Shown one piece after another: positions 7,341 through 17,896 of a stretch of DNA of 64,000 nt. Each line of letters begins with the position of its first letter. The first letter of the stretch is position 1. The DNA lies in assembly GCF_027922005.1 (NCBI RefSeq), contig NZ_BSEV01000010.1, positions 153,272 through 217,271 on the forward strand, written 5' to 3'. Both the position numbers and the translations under genes were made by a program. The DNA comes from Streptosporangium carneum (lineage in GTDB: Bacteria; Actinomycetota; Actinomycetes; Streptosporangiales; Streptosporangiaceae). The notes below the pieces were generated by a model. That model was given only the letters and a program-made list of their open reading frames with translations, was not told where the DNA came from and ran no database searches.

Positions 7341-8966
7341 TCAGCGGGCGCGGTCGACCCGTCCCTCGTCCCACACCGGTTCGGCCGACTCGTAGACCCG
7401 CCCGTCGGCGCCGAAGACGAGGAAGCGGTCGAAGTCGGCGGCGAACCAGCGGTCGTGGGTGACGGCGAGGACGGTGCCGGAGAAGGCGGCCAGCCCCGTC
7501 TGCAGGGCCTCGGCGCTGGCCAGGTCCAGGTTGTCGGTCGGCTCGTCGAGCAGCAGGAGGGTCGCGCCCGACAGCTCCAGGAGCAGGATCTGCAACCGGG
7601 CCTGCTGCCCGCCGGAGAGCGTCTCGAACGGCCTGCCGCCCGCCTGCGCCAGCTCGTAGCGGGCCAGCGCCGCCATGGCCTCGTTCAGGGTCAGGGCGTG
7701 CCCGCCCTCGACCAGCTCGACGGGGGTGCGGCCGTGCAGGTCGGGACGCGCGTGGGTCTGGGCGAAGTGCCCGGGGACCACCCGTGCCCCCAGGCACGCC
7801 GACCCGCTGTGACGCACGGAGGGGGTCGCGCCGTCCGCCGCCTCGGCGAGGAGCCTGAGGAAGTGGGACTTGCCCGAGCCGTTCGAGCCGAGGACGCCCA
7901 CGCGCTCGCCGTACCAGATCTCGGCGTCGAAGGGGCGCATCAGGCCGGTGAGCTCCAGCGACTCGCACAGGACGGCCCGCTTGCCGGTGCGGCCGCCGCG
8001 CAGCCTCATCCGGACGTTCTGCTCCCTGGGCGCCGCCTCGGGCGGCCCCGCCTCCTCGAACCTCCTCAGCCGGGTGCGGGCGGCCCGGTACGCCGAGGCC
8101 ACCGCGTCGTTGTTCGCCGCGGTCTGGCGCAGGGTGTTCGTCATCCGTCTGAGCCTGACGTGCTCCTCGTCCCAGCGGCGGCGAAGCTCCTCCAGCCGGT
8201 CGACGCGGTCCCTGCGTCCCTGGGCGTAGGTGGCGAAGCCTCCGCCGTGGATCCAGACCCTCCGCGACTCCACGGTCACGACGCGGTCGGTGACGTTGGC
8301 GAGGAGCTGCCGGTCGTGTGAGACCAGCAGGACGGTCTTGCCCGTGCCGAGCAGCCGTTCCTCCAGCCACTGTTTGGCGGGGACGTCCAGGTAGTTGTCC
8401 GGCTCGTCGAGCAGCAGGACCCGGTCGGGGCCGCGCAGCAGCGCCTCCAGGACCAGCCGCTTCTGCTCGCCGCCCGACAGGGTGTTCACCGGACGGTCGC
8501 ACGCGCCGTCGAACGACAGAGCGAGGGCCTCGGTGACGCAGGCGTCCCAGACGACCTCGATGTCGTATCCGCCCGCGTCGCCGTAGTCGGCGAGGGACTG
8601 GGCGTAGGCGAGCTGGTTCCGCTCGTCGTCGCGTTCGGCCAGCGCGGCCTCGGCGTGGCGCAGGGCGGCGACCGCCGCGCGGATCCGGTCGGGGGCGACG
8701 GACAGCAGCAGGTCGCGCACCGTGCGGCCGTCGCGGACGCCGCCGACGAACTGCCGCATCACGCCCAGTCCTCCCGAGTGGGTCACCTGCCCCGAGGCGG
8801 GCGTCACGTCTCCGGCGATCAACCGGAGCAGCGTGGTCTTGCCCGCCCCGTTGGGGCCGACGAGCCCGGCCTTGACGCCTTCGCCGACCCGGAAGGACAC
8901 CTCGTCGAGCAGCGGCCTCCCGTCAGGCAGCAGATAGGTCAGGTGGTCCACCTCGACGTGTCCCAT
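7341..8966 (-). CDS. ABC-F family ATP-binding protein
   Basis: 541 residues, two ABC ATPase cassettes and no membrane segments: an ABC-F protein that acts on the ribosome rather than in transport. Cassette 1 has GPNGAGKTT, LSGGEQKRL and LLLDEPDNYLD; cassette 2 has GSNGSGKSH, LSGGQQARLQ and LLLLDEPTDNLD. The charged inter-domain linker lies around residues 230-310. Some family members protect ribosomes from macrolides, lincosamides or pleuromutilins, others act in translation. The divergent TetR gene and the operator between them favour an inducible, resistance-like role (inference). Confidence 0.9.
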   Translation of the reverse strand: MGHVEVDHLTYLLPDGRPLLDEVSFRVGEGVKAGLVGPNGAGKTTLLRLIAGDVTPASGQVTHSGGLGVMRQFVGGVRDGRTVRDLLLSVAPDRIRAAVAALRHAEAALAERDDERNQLAYAQSLADYGDAGGYDIEVVWDACVTEALALSFDGACDRPVNTLSGGEQKRLVLEALLRGPDRVLLLDEPDNYLDVPAKQWLEERLLGTGKTVLLVSHDRQLLANVTDRVVTVESRRVWIHGGGFATYAQGRRDRVDRLEELRRRWDEEHVRLRRMTNTLRQTAANNDAVASAYRAARTRLRRFEEAGPPEAAPREQNVRMRLRGGRTGKRAVLCESLELTGLMRPFDAEIWYGERVGVLGSNGSGKSHFLRLLAEAADGATPSVRHSGSACLGARVVPGHFAQTHARPDLHGRTPVELVEGGHALTLNEAMAALARYELAQAGGRPFETLSGGQQARLQILLLELSGATLLLLDEPTDNLDLASAEALQTGLAAFSGTVLAVTHDRWFAADFDRFLVFGADGRVYESAEPVWDEGRVDRAR

Positions 8967-8993
8967 GGCCGCCCCTCACCGCTCATCGGTTGT

Positions 8994-9026
8994 GGACCAA
9001 CGATCGAGTGACTGGATCGTTGGTCC
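8994..9026. promoter_or_regulatory. TetR operator in the ABC-F / tetR divergent promoter
   Basis: Perfect 12-bp arms GGACCAACGATC and GATCGTTGGTCC with a 9-nt spacer, centred between the two divergent starts. This is the typical size and place of a TetR-family operator controlling both directions. CATACT at 9040-9045 could be the -10 of the tetR gene. Confidence 0.75.
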
Positions 9027-9057
9027 GGTGGTCGATCACCATACTAGACTCGTCGTC

Positions 9058-9801
9058 GTGAACGACGGTGAGACAGGCGCGGCCCGCGCGGGTGACGCGG
9101 ACGGCCCGAGTACGGCGCGGCAGGGCCGGACGGCCGCGGGAGACGTGTGGTTCCGCCCCTCCCGCGCGCGGCGGGAGACGCCCCCGCTCAGCCGGGAGCG
9201 CATCGTGCGGGAGGCGGTGGCGCTGCTGGACGAGGAGGGCGCGGAACGGCTGACCATGCGACGTCTCGCCGAGCGCCTCGGCACCGGCTCGACCACGCTG
9301 TACTGGCACGTCAAGACCAAGGACGACGTGCTCGACCTCGCCCTCGACTCGATCTTCGGCGAGGTCGGGCTGCCGTCGGGGCCCGACGGCGGCCGCTGGC
9401 GCGAGGACCTCACCGCCCTGGTCGGCGGCTGGCGCGCGGTGCTGCTGCGCCATCCCTGGTCCGCGGCCGTGCTGGGACGTCCCCTCATGGGCCCCAACGT
9501 CCTGGACCGCACCGAGTTCATGCACGCGACCCTGGTCGCCGCGGGATTCACCGAGCCGCATCTCAGCGCCGCGGCGTACGGCCTGTCCAACTACGTCATC
9601 GGCTCGACCCTGATGCAGGCCACCTGGCAGGCGAGAGACGAGGAGACGGCCAGGCAGGCGGCCGAGGAGCACCTGAGGGCACGACGCGACCGCTACCCCA
9701 CCCTCGCCGAGCACGGCCCGCCGATCGGCAAGGACTGGGACGCCTCCTTCGCCCTGGGCCTGACCTATCTGCTCGACGGCCTGGAGGCCAGCAAGCTCTG
9801 A
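9058..9801 (+). CDS. TetR/AcrR family regulator
   Basis: 247 residues from the GTG at 9058, chosen because longer forms would run into the operator. After an unstructured 45-residue N-terminus comes the TetR DNA-binding domain: LSRERIVREAVALLDEEG, then LTMRRLAERLGTGSTTLYWH with the recognition helix. The rest is a helical ligand-binding domain of the tetracycline-repressor C-terminal type. It probably represses itself and the divergent ABC-F gene through the 12-bp inverted repeat. The ligand is unknown. Confidence 0.88.
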   Translation: MNDGETGAARAGDADGPSTARQGRTAAGDVWFRPSRARRETPPLSRERIVREAVALLDEEGAERLTMRRLAERLGTGSTTLYWHVKTKDDVLDLALDSIFGEVGLPSGPDGGRWREDLTALVGGWRAVLLRHPWSAAVLGRPLMGPNVLDRTEFMHATLVAAGFTEPHLSAAAYGLSNYVIGSTLMQATWQARDEETARQAAEEHLRARRDRYPTLAEHGPPIGKDWDASFALGLTYLLDGLEASKL

Positions 9802-9856
9802 AACCTCGGTGAATCTCCGCTGTCAGCCCCGTGGATAACGACATACCGTGGAGAAG

Positions 9857-9882
9857 GGAACCTCCTGGACATCCAATTCGTT
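9857..9882 (+). promoter_or_regulatory. Putative ECF-sigma promoter of the nfeD-SPFH operon
   Basis: GGAAC at 9857-9861 and CGTT at 9879-9882 are separated by 17 bp, a good match to the actinobacterial ECF (SigE-type) consensus. The start codon is 23 bases downstream of the -10. The Bacillus flotillin/NfeD operon is under the ECF factor SigW, which makes the match more credible. Confidence 0.5.
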
Positions 9883-9904
9883 CATCAGTGAGGAGGGCCG
9901 GAGC

Positions 9905-10339
9905 ATGGACTACTGGGTCATCTGGTTGATTCTCGCGGTGGCGCTGGGTGTCGCTGAGATCTTCACCCTGACCACCGCCCTCGGCCTGATCGGCGGAGCC
10001 GCCCTGATCACCTCCATCACCGCCGGTCTCGGCCTCCCGCTCCCGCTCCAGTTCGTGGTGTTCGCGGCCTCCCTGGTGACGGGGATGGTCGTGGTGCGCC
10101 CCATCGCCAAACGCCACCTCATGCCGCCGTCCGCCGACAGACGGTTCGGTGTCCAGGCTCTCGTCGGCAAGCCCGCCTACGTCCTGCGGGAGGTGACCGG
10201 CAGGGACGGCCGGGTCCAGATCGGCGGCGAGGAGTGGTCCGCCAGGGCGTACGACGAGACGCTGGTGATCCCAGCGGGAGCGGTCGTCGACGTCATCGAG
10301 ATCGAGGGCGCCACCGCGCTCGTATATCCCCGGGAGTGA
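9905..10339 (+). CDS. NfeD family membrane protein
   Basis: 144 residues. Two to three membrane segments (about 3-60) are followed by a soluble OB-fold domain (about 80-144: ALVGKPAYVLREV, GRVQIGGEEWSARAY, IPAGAVVDVIEIEGATALV), the classic short NfeD1b layout. The ATG at 9905 has GGAGGG upstream. NfeD proteins accompany SPFH/flotillin proteins, as here: the next gene starts 2 bp after the stop. They probably form a membrane microdomain complex that responds to envelope stress. Confidence 0.92.
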   Translation: MDYWVIWLILAVALGVAEIFTLTTALGLIGGAALITSITAGLGLPLPLQFVVFAASLVTGMVVVRPIAKRHLMPPSADRRFGVQALVGKPAYVLREVTGRDGRVQIGGEEWSARAYDETLVIPAGAVVDVIEIEGATALVYPRE

Positions 10340-10341
10340 CC

Positions 10342-11415
10342 ATGGACGCACTGCTGATCGCCGGACTGCTCGTCGTCCTGTTCGCCGTGTTCACGGTGAT
10401 GCGCTCGGTGCGCATCGTCCCCCAGGCCCGGGCACGCAACGTGGAACGGCTCGGCCGCTACCACAGCACGCTCAAGCCCGGCCTGAACTTCGTGATCCCG
10501 TACATCGACCGGGTCTACCCGATGATCGACCTCCGTGAGCAGGTCGTCTCCTTCCGCCCGCAGCCGGTGATCACCGAGGACAACCTCGTCGTCGAGATCG
10601 ACACCGTCCTGTACTTCCAGGTGACCGACCCCCGCGCGGCGGCGTACGAGATCGCCAACTACATCCAGGCCGTCGAACAGCTCACGGTCACCACCCTGCG
10701 CAACGTCGTCGGCTCGCTCGACCTGGAGATGACGCTCACCTCCCGCGACACGATCAACAGCCAGCTGCGGGGCGTGTTGGACGAGGCGACCGGCAAGTGG
10801 GGCATCCGGGTGAACCGGGTGGAGATAAAGGCCATCGACCCGCCCAAGACCATCAAGGAGGCGATGGAGAAGCAGATGCGCGCCGAGCGCGACAAGCGCG
10901 CGGCGATCCTCAACGCCGAGGGGCAGCGTCAGTCCCAGATCCTCACCGCCGAGGGCGACAAGCAGAGCGCCATCCTCCGCGCGGAAGGCGACAGGAGCGC
11001 CGCGATCCTCAAGGCCCAGGGCCAGTCCCAGGCCATCGACGAGGTCTTCCAGGCGGTCCACCGCAACGACCCCGACCCCCAGCTGCTGGCCTACCAGTAC
11101 CTCCAGGTGCTTCCCGAGCTGGCCAAGGGCCAGGGCAACACGTTCTGGGTGATTCCCAGCGAGGTCACCTCCGCCCTCCAGGGCGTCTCGAAGGCCTTCA
11201 CCGAGTCCCTGCCCCGCTCGCCCGCGACCCGCGAGGCCCCGGCCGTCAGCGAGACGGCCGCCAGGGAGTCCGCCCAGGCGGAGCAGGCCGCGGCCGAGGC
11301 GGTCGCCGAGGCCGCGCAGGCCGACACCCTCGGCCCCCGTCAGCTCGGCCCCGGCGTCACCTCCCCCGACCCGCTGGCCGACCTGCAGGAGAACCGCCAC
11401 CGCACGACCTCCTGA
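10342..11415 (+). CDS. SPFH/Band 7 (stomatin-like) membrane protein
   Basis: 357 residues. One N-terminal membrane anchor (4-20) is followed by a Band 7 domain from RIVPQARARNVERLGRYH to about residue 190. Next comes an Ala/Glu-rich coiled coil with repeated AEG units (about 190-235; AILNAEGQRQSQ, ILTAEGDKQSAILRAEGD), as in stomatins and QmcA. The C-terminal 70 residues are Ala/Pro-rich and variable. It probably oligomerises in the membrane with the NfeD protein translated just before it. Confidence 0.93.
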   Translation: MDALLIAGLLVVLFAVFTVMRSVRIVPQARARNVERLGRYHSTLKPGLNFVIPYIDRVYPMIDLREQVVSFRPQPVITEDNLVVEIDTVLYFQVTDPRAAAYEIANYIQAVEQLTVTTLRNVVGSLDLEMTLTSRDTINSQLRGVLDEATGKWGIRVNRVEIKAIDPPKTIKEAMEKQMRAERDKRAAILNAEGQRQSQILTAEGDKQSAILRAEGDRSAAILKAQGQSQAIDEVFQAVHRNDPDPQLLAYQYLQVLPELAKGQGNTFWVIPSEVTSALQGVSKAFTESLPRSPATREAPAVSETAARESAQAEQAAAEAVAEAAQADTLGPRQLGPGVTSPDPLADLQENRHRTTS

Positions 11416-11435
11416 CCCGCCCGCCCACGACTCCC

Positions 11436-11467
11436 CCGCCCCCGTACGGTCCCCCGTGCGGGGGCGG
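11436..11467 (+). terminator. Terminator of the nfeD-SPFH operon
   Basis: CCGCCCCCG (11436-11444) pairs perfectly with CGGGGGCGG (11459-11467), 20 bases after the SPFH stop. There is no T-run. Confidence 0.6.
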
Positions 11468-11666
11468 TCGCCGTTCCCGCACGGGTCGGCCGGGAACGGG
11501 GCGACGCGGGCGTGCGCAGGCATGACACGGGACGGCACGGGAACGGGGGAGACGTCCGAAGGCGAGCGTGAAGCAATGCTGTGGACCGGGTTAAGAAAAC
11601 CGCGATGGACACCTGGGGAACCGGCCGGGCACAGTGCGTAAGGTCGAACCTGAGGGGGGATCTGTC

Positions 11667-12694
11667 ATGAAAGCGCTGGTCAAGGAGAGGGCCGAGCCTG
11701 GCCTTTGGCTGGCCGACGTGCCGGAGCCGGTCGTCGGGGCGGGAGAGGTGCTGATCAGGGTGCTGCGCACCGGCATCTGCGGCACCGACCTGCACATCCG
11801 GAGTTTCGACGCCTGGGCCCAGCACGCTCTGCGGACGCCGCTGGTCGTCGGCCACGAGTTCTGCGGCGAGGTCGTCGAGATCGCGCCCGGCGTCGAGGAC
11901 ATCGCGGTCGGCGACCTGGTCAGCGGTGAGGGACACCTGGTCTGCGGCAAGTGCCGCAACTGCATGGCAGGGCGGCGGCACCTGTGCCGCAGCACGGTCG
12001 GCCTCGGCGTGAACCGCGACGGCGCCTTCGCCGAGTATGTGACGCTTCCCGCCTCCAACGTCTGGGTGCACCGGACGCCGGTCGACCTCGACGTCGCGGC
12101 GATCTTCGACCCGTTCGGCAACGCCGTGCACACCGCCCTGACGTTCCCGATGGTCGGCGAGGACGTGCTGATCACCGGCGCCGGGCCGATCGGGCTGATG
12201 GCGGCGGCGGTGGCCACCCACATCGGGGCCCGCAACGTGGTCATCACCGACGTCAGCCCGGAACGGCTGGCCCTGGCGAGCAAGCTCGGGGTGAACCTGG
12301 CGCTGAACGTCGCCGAGCGGACCATCGCGGACGGCATGCACGAGCTGGGCCTGCGCGAGGGCTTCGACGTGGGCCTGGAGATGTCCGGGCACCCGGGAGC
12401 GCTCCGCGACATGATCGCCAACATGACGCACGGCGGGCGGATCGCCATGCTGGGCCTGCCCGCCGAGGAGTTCGCCGTCGACTTCGCGACGGTCGTCACC
12501 TCGATGATCACCATCAGGGGCATCTACGGCAGGGAGATGTACGAGACGTGGTACTCCATGTCGGTGCTCCTGGAGAAGGGCCTCGACCTGTCCCCCGTCA
12601 TCACCGACCGCTTCTCCTACCGCGACTTCGACGCGGCCTTCGACACCGCGGCGAGTGGCAAGACCGGAAAAGTCATCATGGATTGGACCGCCTG

Positions 12695-12695
<1 letters not shown>
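11667..12695 (+). CDS. tdh: L-threonine 3-dehydrogenase
   Basis: 342 residues, a zinc-dependent medium-chain dehydrogenase that oxidises L-threonine to 2-amino-3-ketobutyrate with NAD. Catalytic zinc site: GICGTDLHI and VGHEFCGEV. Structural zinc: the four-cysteine loop [15 protein letters not shown]. Rossmann loop: [10 protein letters not shown]. The ATG at 11667 has GGGGGG upstream; a longer frame to 11634 lacks a ribosome site. It overlaps kbl by one base, and the pair makes acetyl-CoA and glycine from threonine. Confidence 0.94.
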
Positions 12696-13867
<1,172 letters not shown>

Positions 13868-13885
13868 TCAGAGCAAAATGGACAA

Positions 13886-14794
13886 GTGATAGACACGCGG
13901 CGGCTCAGGACCCTGCGTGCGGTGGCCGACCACAGGACGGTCACCGCCGCTGCCGCCGCGCTTCACCTCACGCCCTCGGCCGTCTCCCAGCAGCTCGTCG
14001 CCCTCGAGCACGAGGTCGGTCACCGGCTGCTGGAACGCGACGGCCGGGGCGTCCGGCTGACCTCGGTCGGCCGGATCCTGCTCGGCCACGCCAACGAGGT
14101 GCTCGCCCAGCTGGAGCGGGCCGAGGCCGACATCGCCGCCTACACGACGGGCACGGCGGGCGAGGTGAAGGCGGCCTCCTTCGCCACCGCCATCGGGCTG
14201 GTCGTGGCCCCGGCCGTCGAGCGCCTCATGGACAAGGAGCCGGGCATCCAGGTGCGCGTCCTGGACGCCGAGGGCGACCAGAGCCTCACCATGGTCCTGG
14301 ACGGCGCGGTGGACGTCGCCGTCGCGGTCGAGTACCGCGGCGCCCCGGCCGAGGACGACCGCAGGCTGTCCCGCATCCCGCTGTACTCGGAACCGTTCGA
14401 CGTGGTGCTCCCCCGCGACCACGCCCTGGCGGGCGGCGAGGTGACCGTCGCGGACCTGGCCGGGGAGAGGTGGATCGGCCCGTACCCGGGCAACCCCTGC
14501 CACGACGTGATCGCCCTGGCGTGCGAGCACGCGGGTTTCGCCCCCGTGTTCGCCCACTCCTCCGACGACTTCAGCGCCGTGGTCGCGCTGGCCTCCGCCG
14601 GAGCCGGAGTGGCGATGGTGCCGCGCCTGGCACTGCGCGGCATGGACCTGTCCGGCGTGGCGATCCGCCAGGTCGCGGGCCCCGAACGCCGCGTCTTCGC
14701 CGCCGTACGGCGCGGCGCGGAACGCCACCCGTTGCTGGTCCCCCTGCTGGACGCCCTCCAGGACACCGCGACAGCCCTGCGCCACACCGCCTGA
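13886..14794 (+). CDS. LysR family transcriptional regulator
   Basis: 302 residues from a GTG start. The N-terminal winged helix is RLRTLRAVADHRTVTAAAAA with LTPSAVSQQLVALEHEVG. A periplasmic-binding-like effector domain follows from residue 90. The start lies 18 bp after kbl, with a weak ribosome site, so it is probably the last gene of the tdh-kbl unit and may regulate it. The effector is unknown; threonine or glycine would be logical but is inference. Confidence 0.9.
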   Translation: MIDTRRLRTLRAVADHRTVTAAAAALHLTPSAVSQQLVALEHEVGHRLLERDGRGVRLTSVGRILLGHANEVLAQLERAEADIAAYTTGTAGEVKAASFATAIGLVVAPAVERLMDKEPGIQVRVLDAEGDQSLTMVLDGAVDVAVAVEYRGAPAEDDRRLSRIPLYSEPFDVVLPRDHALAGGEVTVADLAGERWIGPYPGNPCHDVIALACEHAGFAPVFAHSSDDFSAVVALASAGAGVAMVPRLALRGMDLSGVAIRQVAGPERRVFAAVRRGAERHPLLVPLLDALQDTATALRHTA

Positions 14795-14837
14795 ATCGCG
14801 TACATCAGGGCGCCTGGCCGTGCCGGACGGCTCGTAC

Positions 14838-14870
14838 GGGTCTCTGCGGCGGTTCACCCCGCAGAGACCC
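14838..14870. terminator. Strong hairpin terminator after lysR
   Basis: Perfect 12-bp arms GGGTCTCTGCGG and CCGCAGAGACCC with a 9-nt loop, between the converging lysR and DUF6223 genes; probably bidirectional. Confidence 0.75.
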
Positions 14871-14898
14871 GACGTTGGAGAACGACACGGGGGCGGGG

Positions 14899-15315
14899 TC
14901 AGGCGGTGCGACGGGAGCGGGCCAGAGCCAGCCCGCCGAGGACCATGGCGATCGGCCCGACCACCAGGTCCACGTAGCCCCCGACTATTCCGTAGCCGGT
15001 GCCGGGACCACCGTCGGCGGCGGCCACGACCAGCCCGCCGACGACCGTGCAGGCCAGCCCCGCCGCCAGGGCCACGACAGCCCCCCTTCTCCCGGTGCCC
15101 CTGCCGATGCGACCGGCGGAGCGGGCCAGAGCCAGCCCGCCGACGACGACTCCGGCCAGCCCCGGCAGCGCGGCCACCGCGGACCAGAGACGCCCGGCGG
15201 TCAAGGTGTAGGCATCGACCGGCTGGGCCAGAACGTGCGCGGCCGCCGGTGTGGCGAGCCCCACGATGCCGAGCAGGACGGCTGCGACGGCGGCCATCGC
15301 GTGACGGACGGACAT
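14899..15315 (-). CDS. DUF6223 family small membrane protein
   Basis: 138 residues starting at MSVRHAMAAV, with AGGA 7 bases upstream. An N-terminal signal/anchor ends around ATPAAAHVLAQP, and three further hydrophobic helices follow. The segments VVVGGLALARSAGR and MVLGGLALARSRR repeat the same pattern, so the protein appears to be an internal duplication. The conserved AYTLTAGRLWS segment matches the streptomycete DUF6223 family as I know it. Function unknown. It is divergent from the histidine kinase gene, with about 270 bp between them in which I see no further gene. Confidence 0.75.
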   Translation of the reverse strand: MSVRHAMAAVAAVLLGIVGLATPAAAHVLAQPVDAYTLTAGRLWSAVAALPGLAGVVVGGLALARSAGRIGRGTGRRGAVVALAAGLACTVVGGLVVAAADGGPGTGYGIVGGYVDLVVGPIAMVLGGLALARSRRTA

Positions 15316-15589
15316 GAGGATCCTTTCGGTCGAATGACAGGCGTCGGCAGCGTGTGCAGCGCGGTGAACACGCCTGTGCCGGTCGAGGCGCCGGCGCCGA
15401 GCGTGAGCGCCTGGGAGGGGTTTCACGGAATCGATCGTCGCGCCGTCGAGGCGGCCGCCGCCTCCGACAGCGGACGGCAGCCTCTACGGACTTCTGCGTA
15501 GACGGCACGTGCCTCGGTACGCCCGTCGTCGTAGGCGGCCGCGCGCCTGGGCGGAGTGTTCCCACGGGCGGCAACCGTAGGATCACGGC

Positions 15590-16843
15590 ATGGAACACCG
15601 CGTGATGTCGTTACGCCTGCCGGTGCCGGCACAGGACGTATTACTCGCGCTCTTCATCACCGTGATGCAGGTTCAGGGCACGGTAGTCCGCAATGCCGGT
15701 GAGGTGATACAGCGTCCCCTTACCGACCCCGGAAACCTGGGATATGTCCTGCTCATCGTGAGTGGCATGGTCGTCGCCGTCCGCCGCCGGTGGCCGGTGC
15801 CGGTGTTCGTCACCGCAGCGCTCGCCAGCGTGGTGTACTACGGCCTCGACTTCCCGGACGGGCCCGGCTGGCTCGGGCTCTTCGTCGCCCTGTACACCCT
15901 CGCCGCCTACGGCGACGGGCACCGGTCGCTGGTGATCGCCGGCGTGGGCGTCATGGTGCTGGCCGTCGTCTGGCTGGTCGCCGCGGCCGACATCGAGCCA
16001 CGCGCCGCCATCGGCTGGGTGTACTTCCGGATCGGCGTGTCGGTCATGAGCGTGACCCTTGGCGAGTCCGTCCGGTCGCGACAGGTCATCGCGGCCGAGG
16101 CTCACAAGCGCGCCGAGTTGGCTGAACGGACTCGCGAGGAGGAAGCGCGGGCGCGGGTGGACGCCGAACGGCTCCGGATCGCGCGCGAGGTCCACGACAC
16201 CGTCGCGCACGCCATAGCGATCATCAACGTCCAGTCCGGTGTCACCGCGCACGTGCTCGACAAGCGGCCGGAAGTGGCGCGCGAGGCGCTGCGCACCATC
16301 GAACAGACCAGTTCCCGGGCGCTGCGGGAGATGCGGGCCATCCTCGGCGTACTCCGTGACGACGACGGTGACGACAACGGGCGGGGGCCGTACCCCGGGC
16401 TGGGGCAGATCGACGAACTGGCCGCCAAGGCCCGCGAGGCCGGACTCGACATCAAGGTCGAGGAGACCTCGCCCACGGCGCCGTTGCCCAGCGCGGTGGG
16501 CAGCGCCGCCTACCGAATCGTTCAGGAATCGGTCACCAACGTGGTCCGCCACGTCGGTCCGACTCGGGTGACGGTAGCGCTGAACCCCGGGATCGAGGCC
16601 TTGGAGATCCGCGTGACCGATGAGGGCCGCCGTGCCGCCCCAGGTCATGACTCCGCCGATCCGCGCCTACCGGCCCGGCATCCGAGCGGCACGGGCAGCT
16701 CGGCCGAGCCCGGTCACGGGATCGTCGGCATGCGCGAACGCTGCCGGCTGCTGGGCGGAGAACTCGACGCCGGGCCGACTCCAGGCGGCGGGTTCGAAGT
16801 CAGGGCACGGCTGCCCCTCGCGCCGACGGGGTCGCGCCTGTGA
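15590..16843 (+). CDS. NarL-type sensor histidine kinase
   Basis: 417 residues. The N-terminal half has about five membrane helices (16-165) with short loops, so the signal is probably sensed in or at the membrane. A coiled coil (165-195) leads to the HisKA_3 domain with the phospho-accepting His202 in REVHDTVAHAIA. A HATPase_c domain follows (N-box YRIVQESVTNVVRH, G-box GHGIVGMRERCRLLGG). It overlaps the response regulator by 4 bp (GTGA), so they form one two-component system. Confidence 0.92.
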   Translation: MEHRVMSLRLPVPAQDVLLALFITVMQVQGTVVRNAGEVIQRPLTDPGNLGYVLLIVSGMVVAVRRRWPVPVFVTAALASVVYYGLDFPDGPGWLGLFVALYTLAAYGDGHRSLVIAGVGVMVLAVVWLVAAADIEPRAAIGWVYFRIGVSVMSVTLGESVRSRQVIAAEAHKRAELAERTREEEARARVDAERLRIAREVHDTVAHAIAIINVQSGVTAHVLDKRPEVAREALRTIEQTSSRALREMRAILGVLRDDDGDDNGRGPYPGLGQIDELAAKAREAGLDIKVEETSPTAPLPSAVGSAAYRIVQESVTNVVRHVGPTRVTVALNPGIEALEIRVTDEGRRAAPGHDSADPRLPARHPSGTGSSAEPGHGIVGMRERCRLLGGELDAGPTPGGGFEVRARLPLAPTGSRL

Positions 16844-17535
16844 ACACGGCGGCCGCCTCACCGTCGACCAACGCTCAGATCAAGGTGCTGCTCGCCGATG
16901 ACGAGGGGCTCGTGCGATCCGGGTTCAAGGTTCTGCTCGACCTCGAGGACGACATCACGGTGGTGGGAGAGGCCGCCAACGGCGCCGAAGCCGTCGAGCG
17001 GGCCCTCGCCACCCGTCCCGACGTCGTCCTCATGGACATCCGCATGCCGAAGCTCGACGGGATTCAGGCCACTGCCCAGATCGCCGGGACGCACGGGTTG
17101 GAGCAGGTGCGAGTCCTCATCCTCACCACCTACGACACCGACGAGTACGTCTTCGACGCCTTGCAGGCCGGTGCCAGCGGCTTCCTGCTCAAAGACGCCG
17201 GGCCGGCCGAGCTCCTGCATGCCGTCCGGGTGATCGCCGCCGGAGAGGCGCTGCTCGCGCCGCGGATCACTCGACGCCTTATCGGCCAGTTCACCACGCG
17301 ACGAACAGCCGCCCGGGCCGCGGAGGACCGGCTCGCGGTGCTGACCGAGCGCGAGCGCGAAGTGCTGGCCCTGGTGGGGCAGGGCCTGAGCAACCATGAG
17401 ATCGGCGCCGAGTTGTTTCTCAGCCCGGCCACCGCGCGCACCCATGTCAGCCGCGCGATGGCGAAACTGGGTGCGCGCGACCGTGCGCAACTGGTCGTCA
17501 TCGCTTACCGAACAGGACTGGTCGGCCAGGATTAG
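16840..17535 (+). CDS. NarL/LuxR-type response regulator
   Basis: 231 residues from a GTG that overlaps the kinase stop. The receiver domain has the acidic pair ADDE (20-22), the phosphorylation site Asp66 in VLMDIRMP, and Lys in FLLKDAG. The C-terminal LuxR helix-turn-helix is LTEREREVLALVGQGLSNHE to THVSRAMAKLG. It is the cognate partner of the preceding kinase. Targets are unknown. Confidence 0.93.
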   Translation: MNTAAASPSTNAQIKVLLADDEGLVRSGFKVLLDLEDDITVVGEAANGAEAVERALATRPDVVLMDIRMPKLDGIQATAQIAGTHGLEQVRVLILTTYDTDEYVFDALQAGASGFLLKDAGPAELLHAVRVIAAGEALLAPRITRRLIGQFTTRRTAARAAEDRLAVLTEREREVLALVGQGLSNHEIGAELFLSPATARTHVSRAMAKLGARDRAQLVVIAYRTGLVGQD

Positions 17536-17742
17536 CGAAACACCGGGTCGGAGCCGTGTTCGCTCGGTTTCTCCTGACTGCCACGGCGACCCCGACATGG
17601 GTCGACGGCTCGCTGATCAGGCATGATTCGCGTGCCGATCATCCGGGGGAAGGCCGGAAGGTCACCCCGGGGACTGATCGGCGCTCACCCGGAAGAGGGA
17701 CGACGGAGCGGCGCGGCGACGAGCACCATGATCTTCGTCCCC

Positions 17743-17799
17743 GGTGGCGCCCCCTTCCCGACGCGCGCACGACGGGAAGGGCGAAGGCGGCGCGCCACC
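17743..17799. repeat. Long imperfect hairpin in a gene-free stretch
   Basis: Inner arms CCCTTCCCG (17752-17760) and CGGGAAGGG (17773-17781); outer arms GGTGGCG (17743) and CGCCACC (17793-17799). It is the only notable element I see in the 360 bp between the response regulator and the next gene. It could be a late terminator or leader structure. Confidence 0.4.
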
Positions 17800-17896
17800 T
17801 GTCGTGGGCGCCGCCCCGCGTCCCGGGGACGGCGTGGGCCGTCGGCGCACGAGCTCTCGGCCCGCACCGACGACATCGGAACACCAGCCGGAGGAC

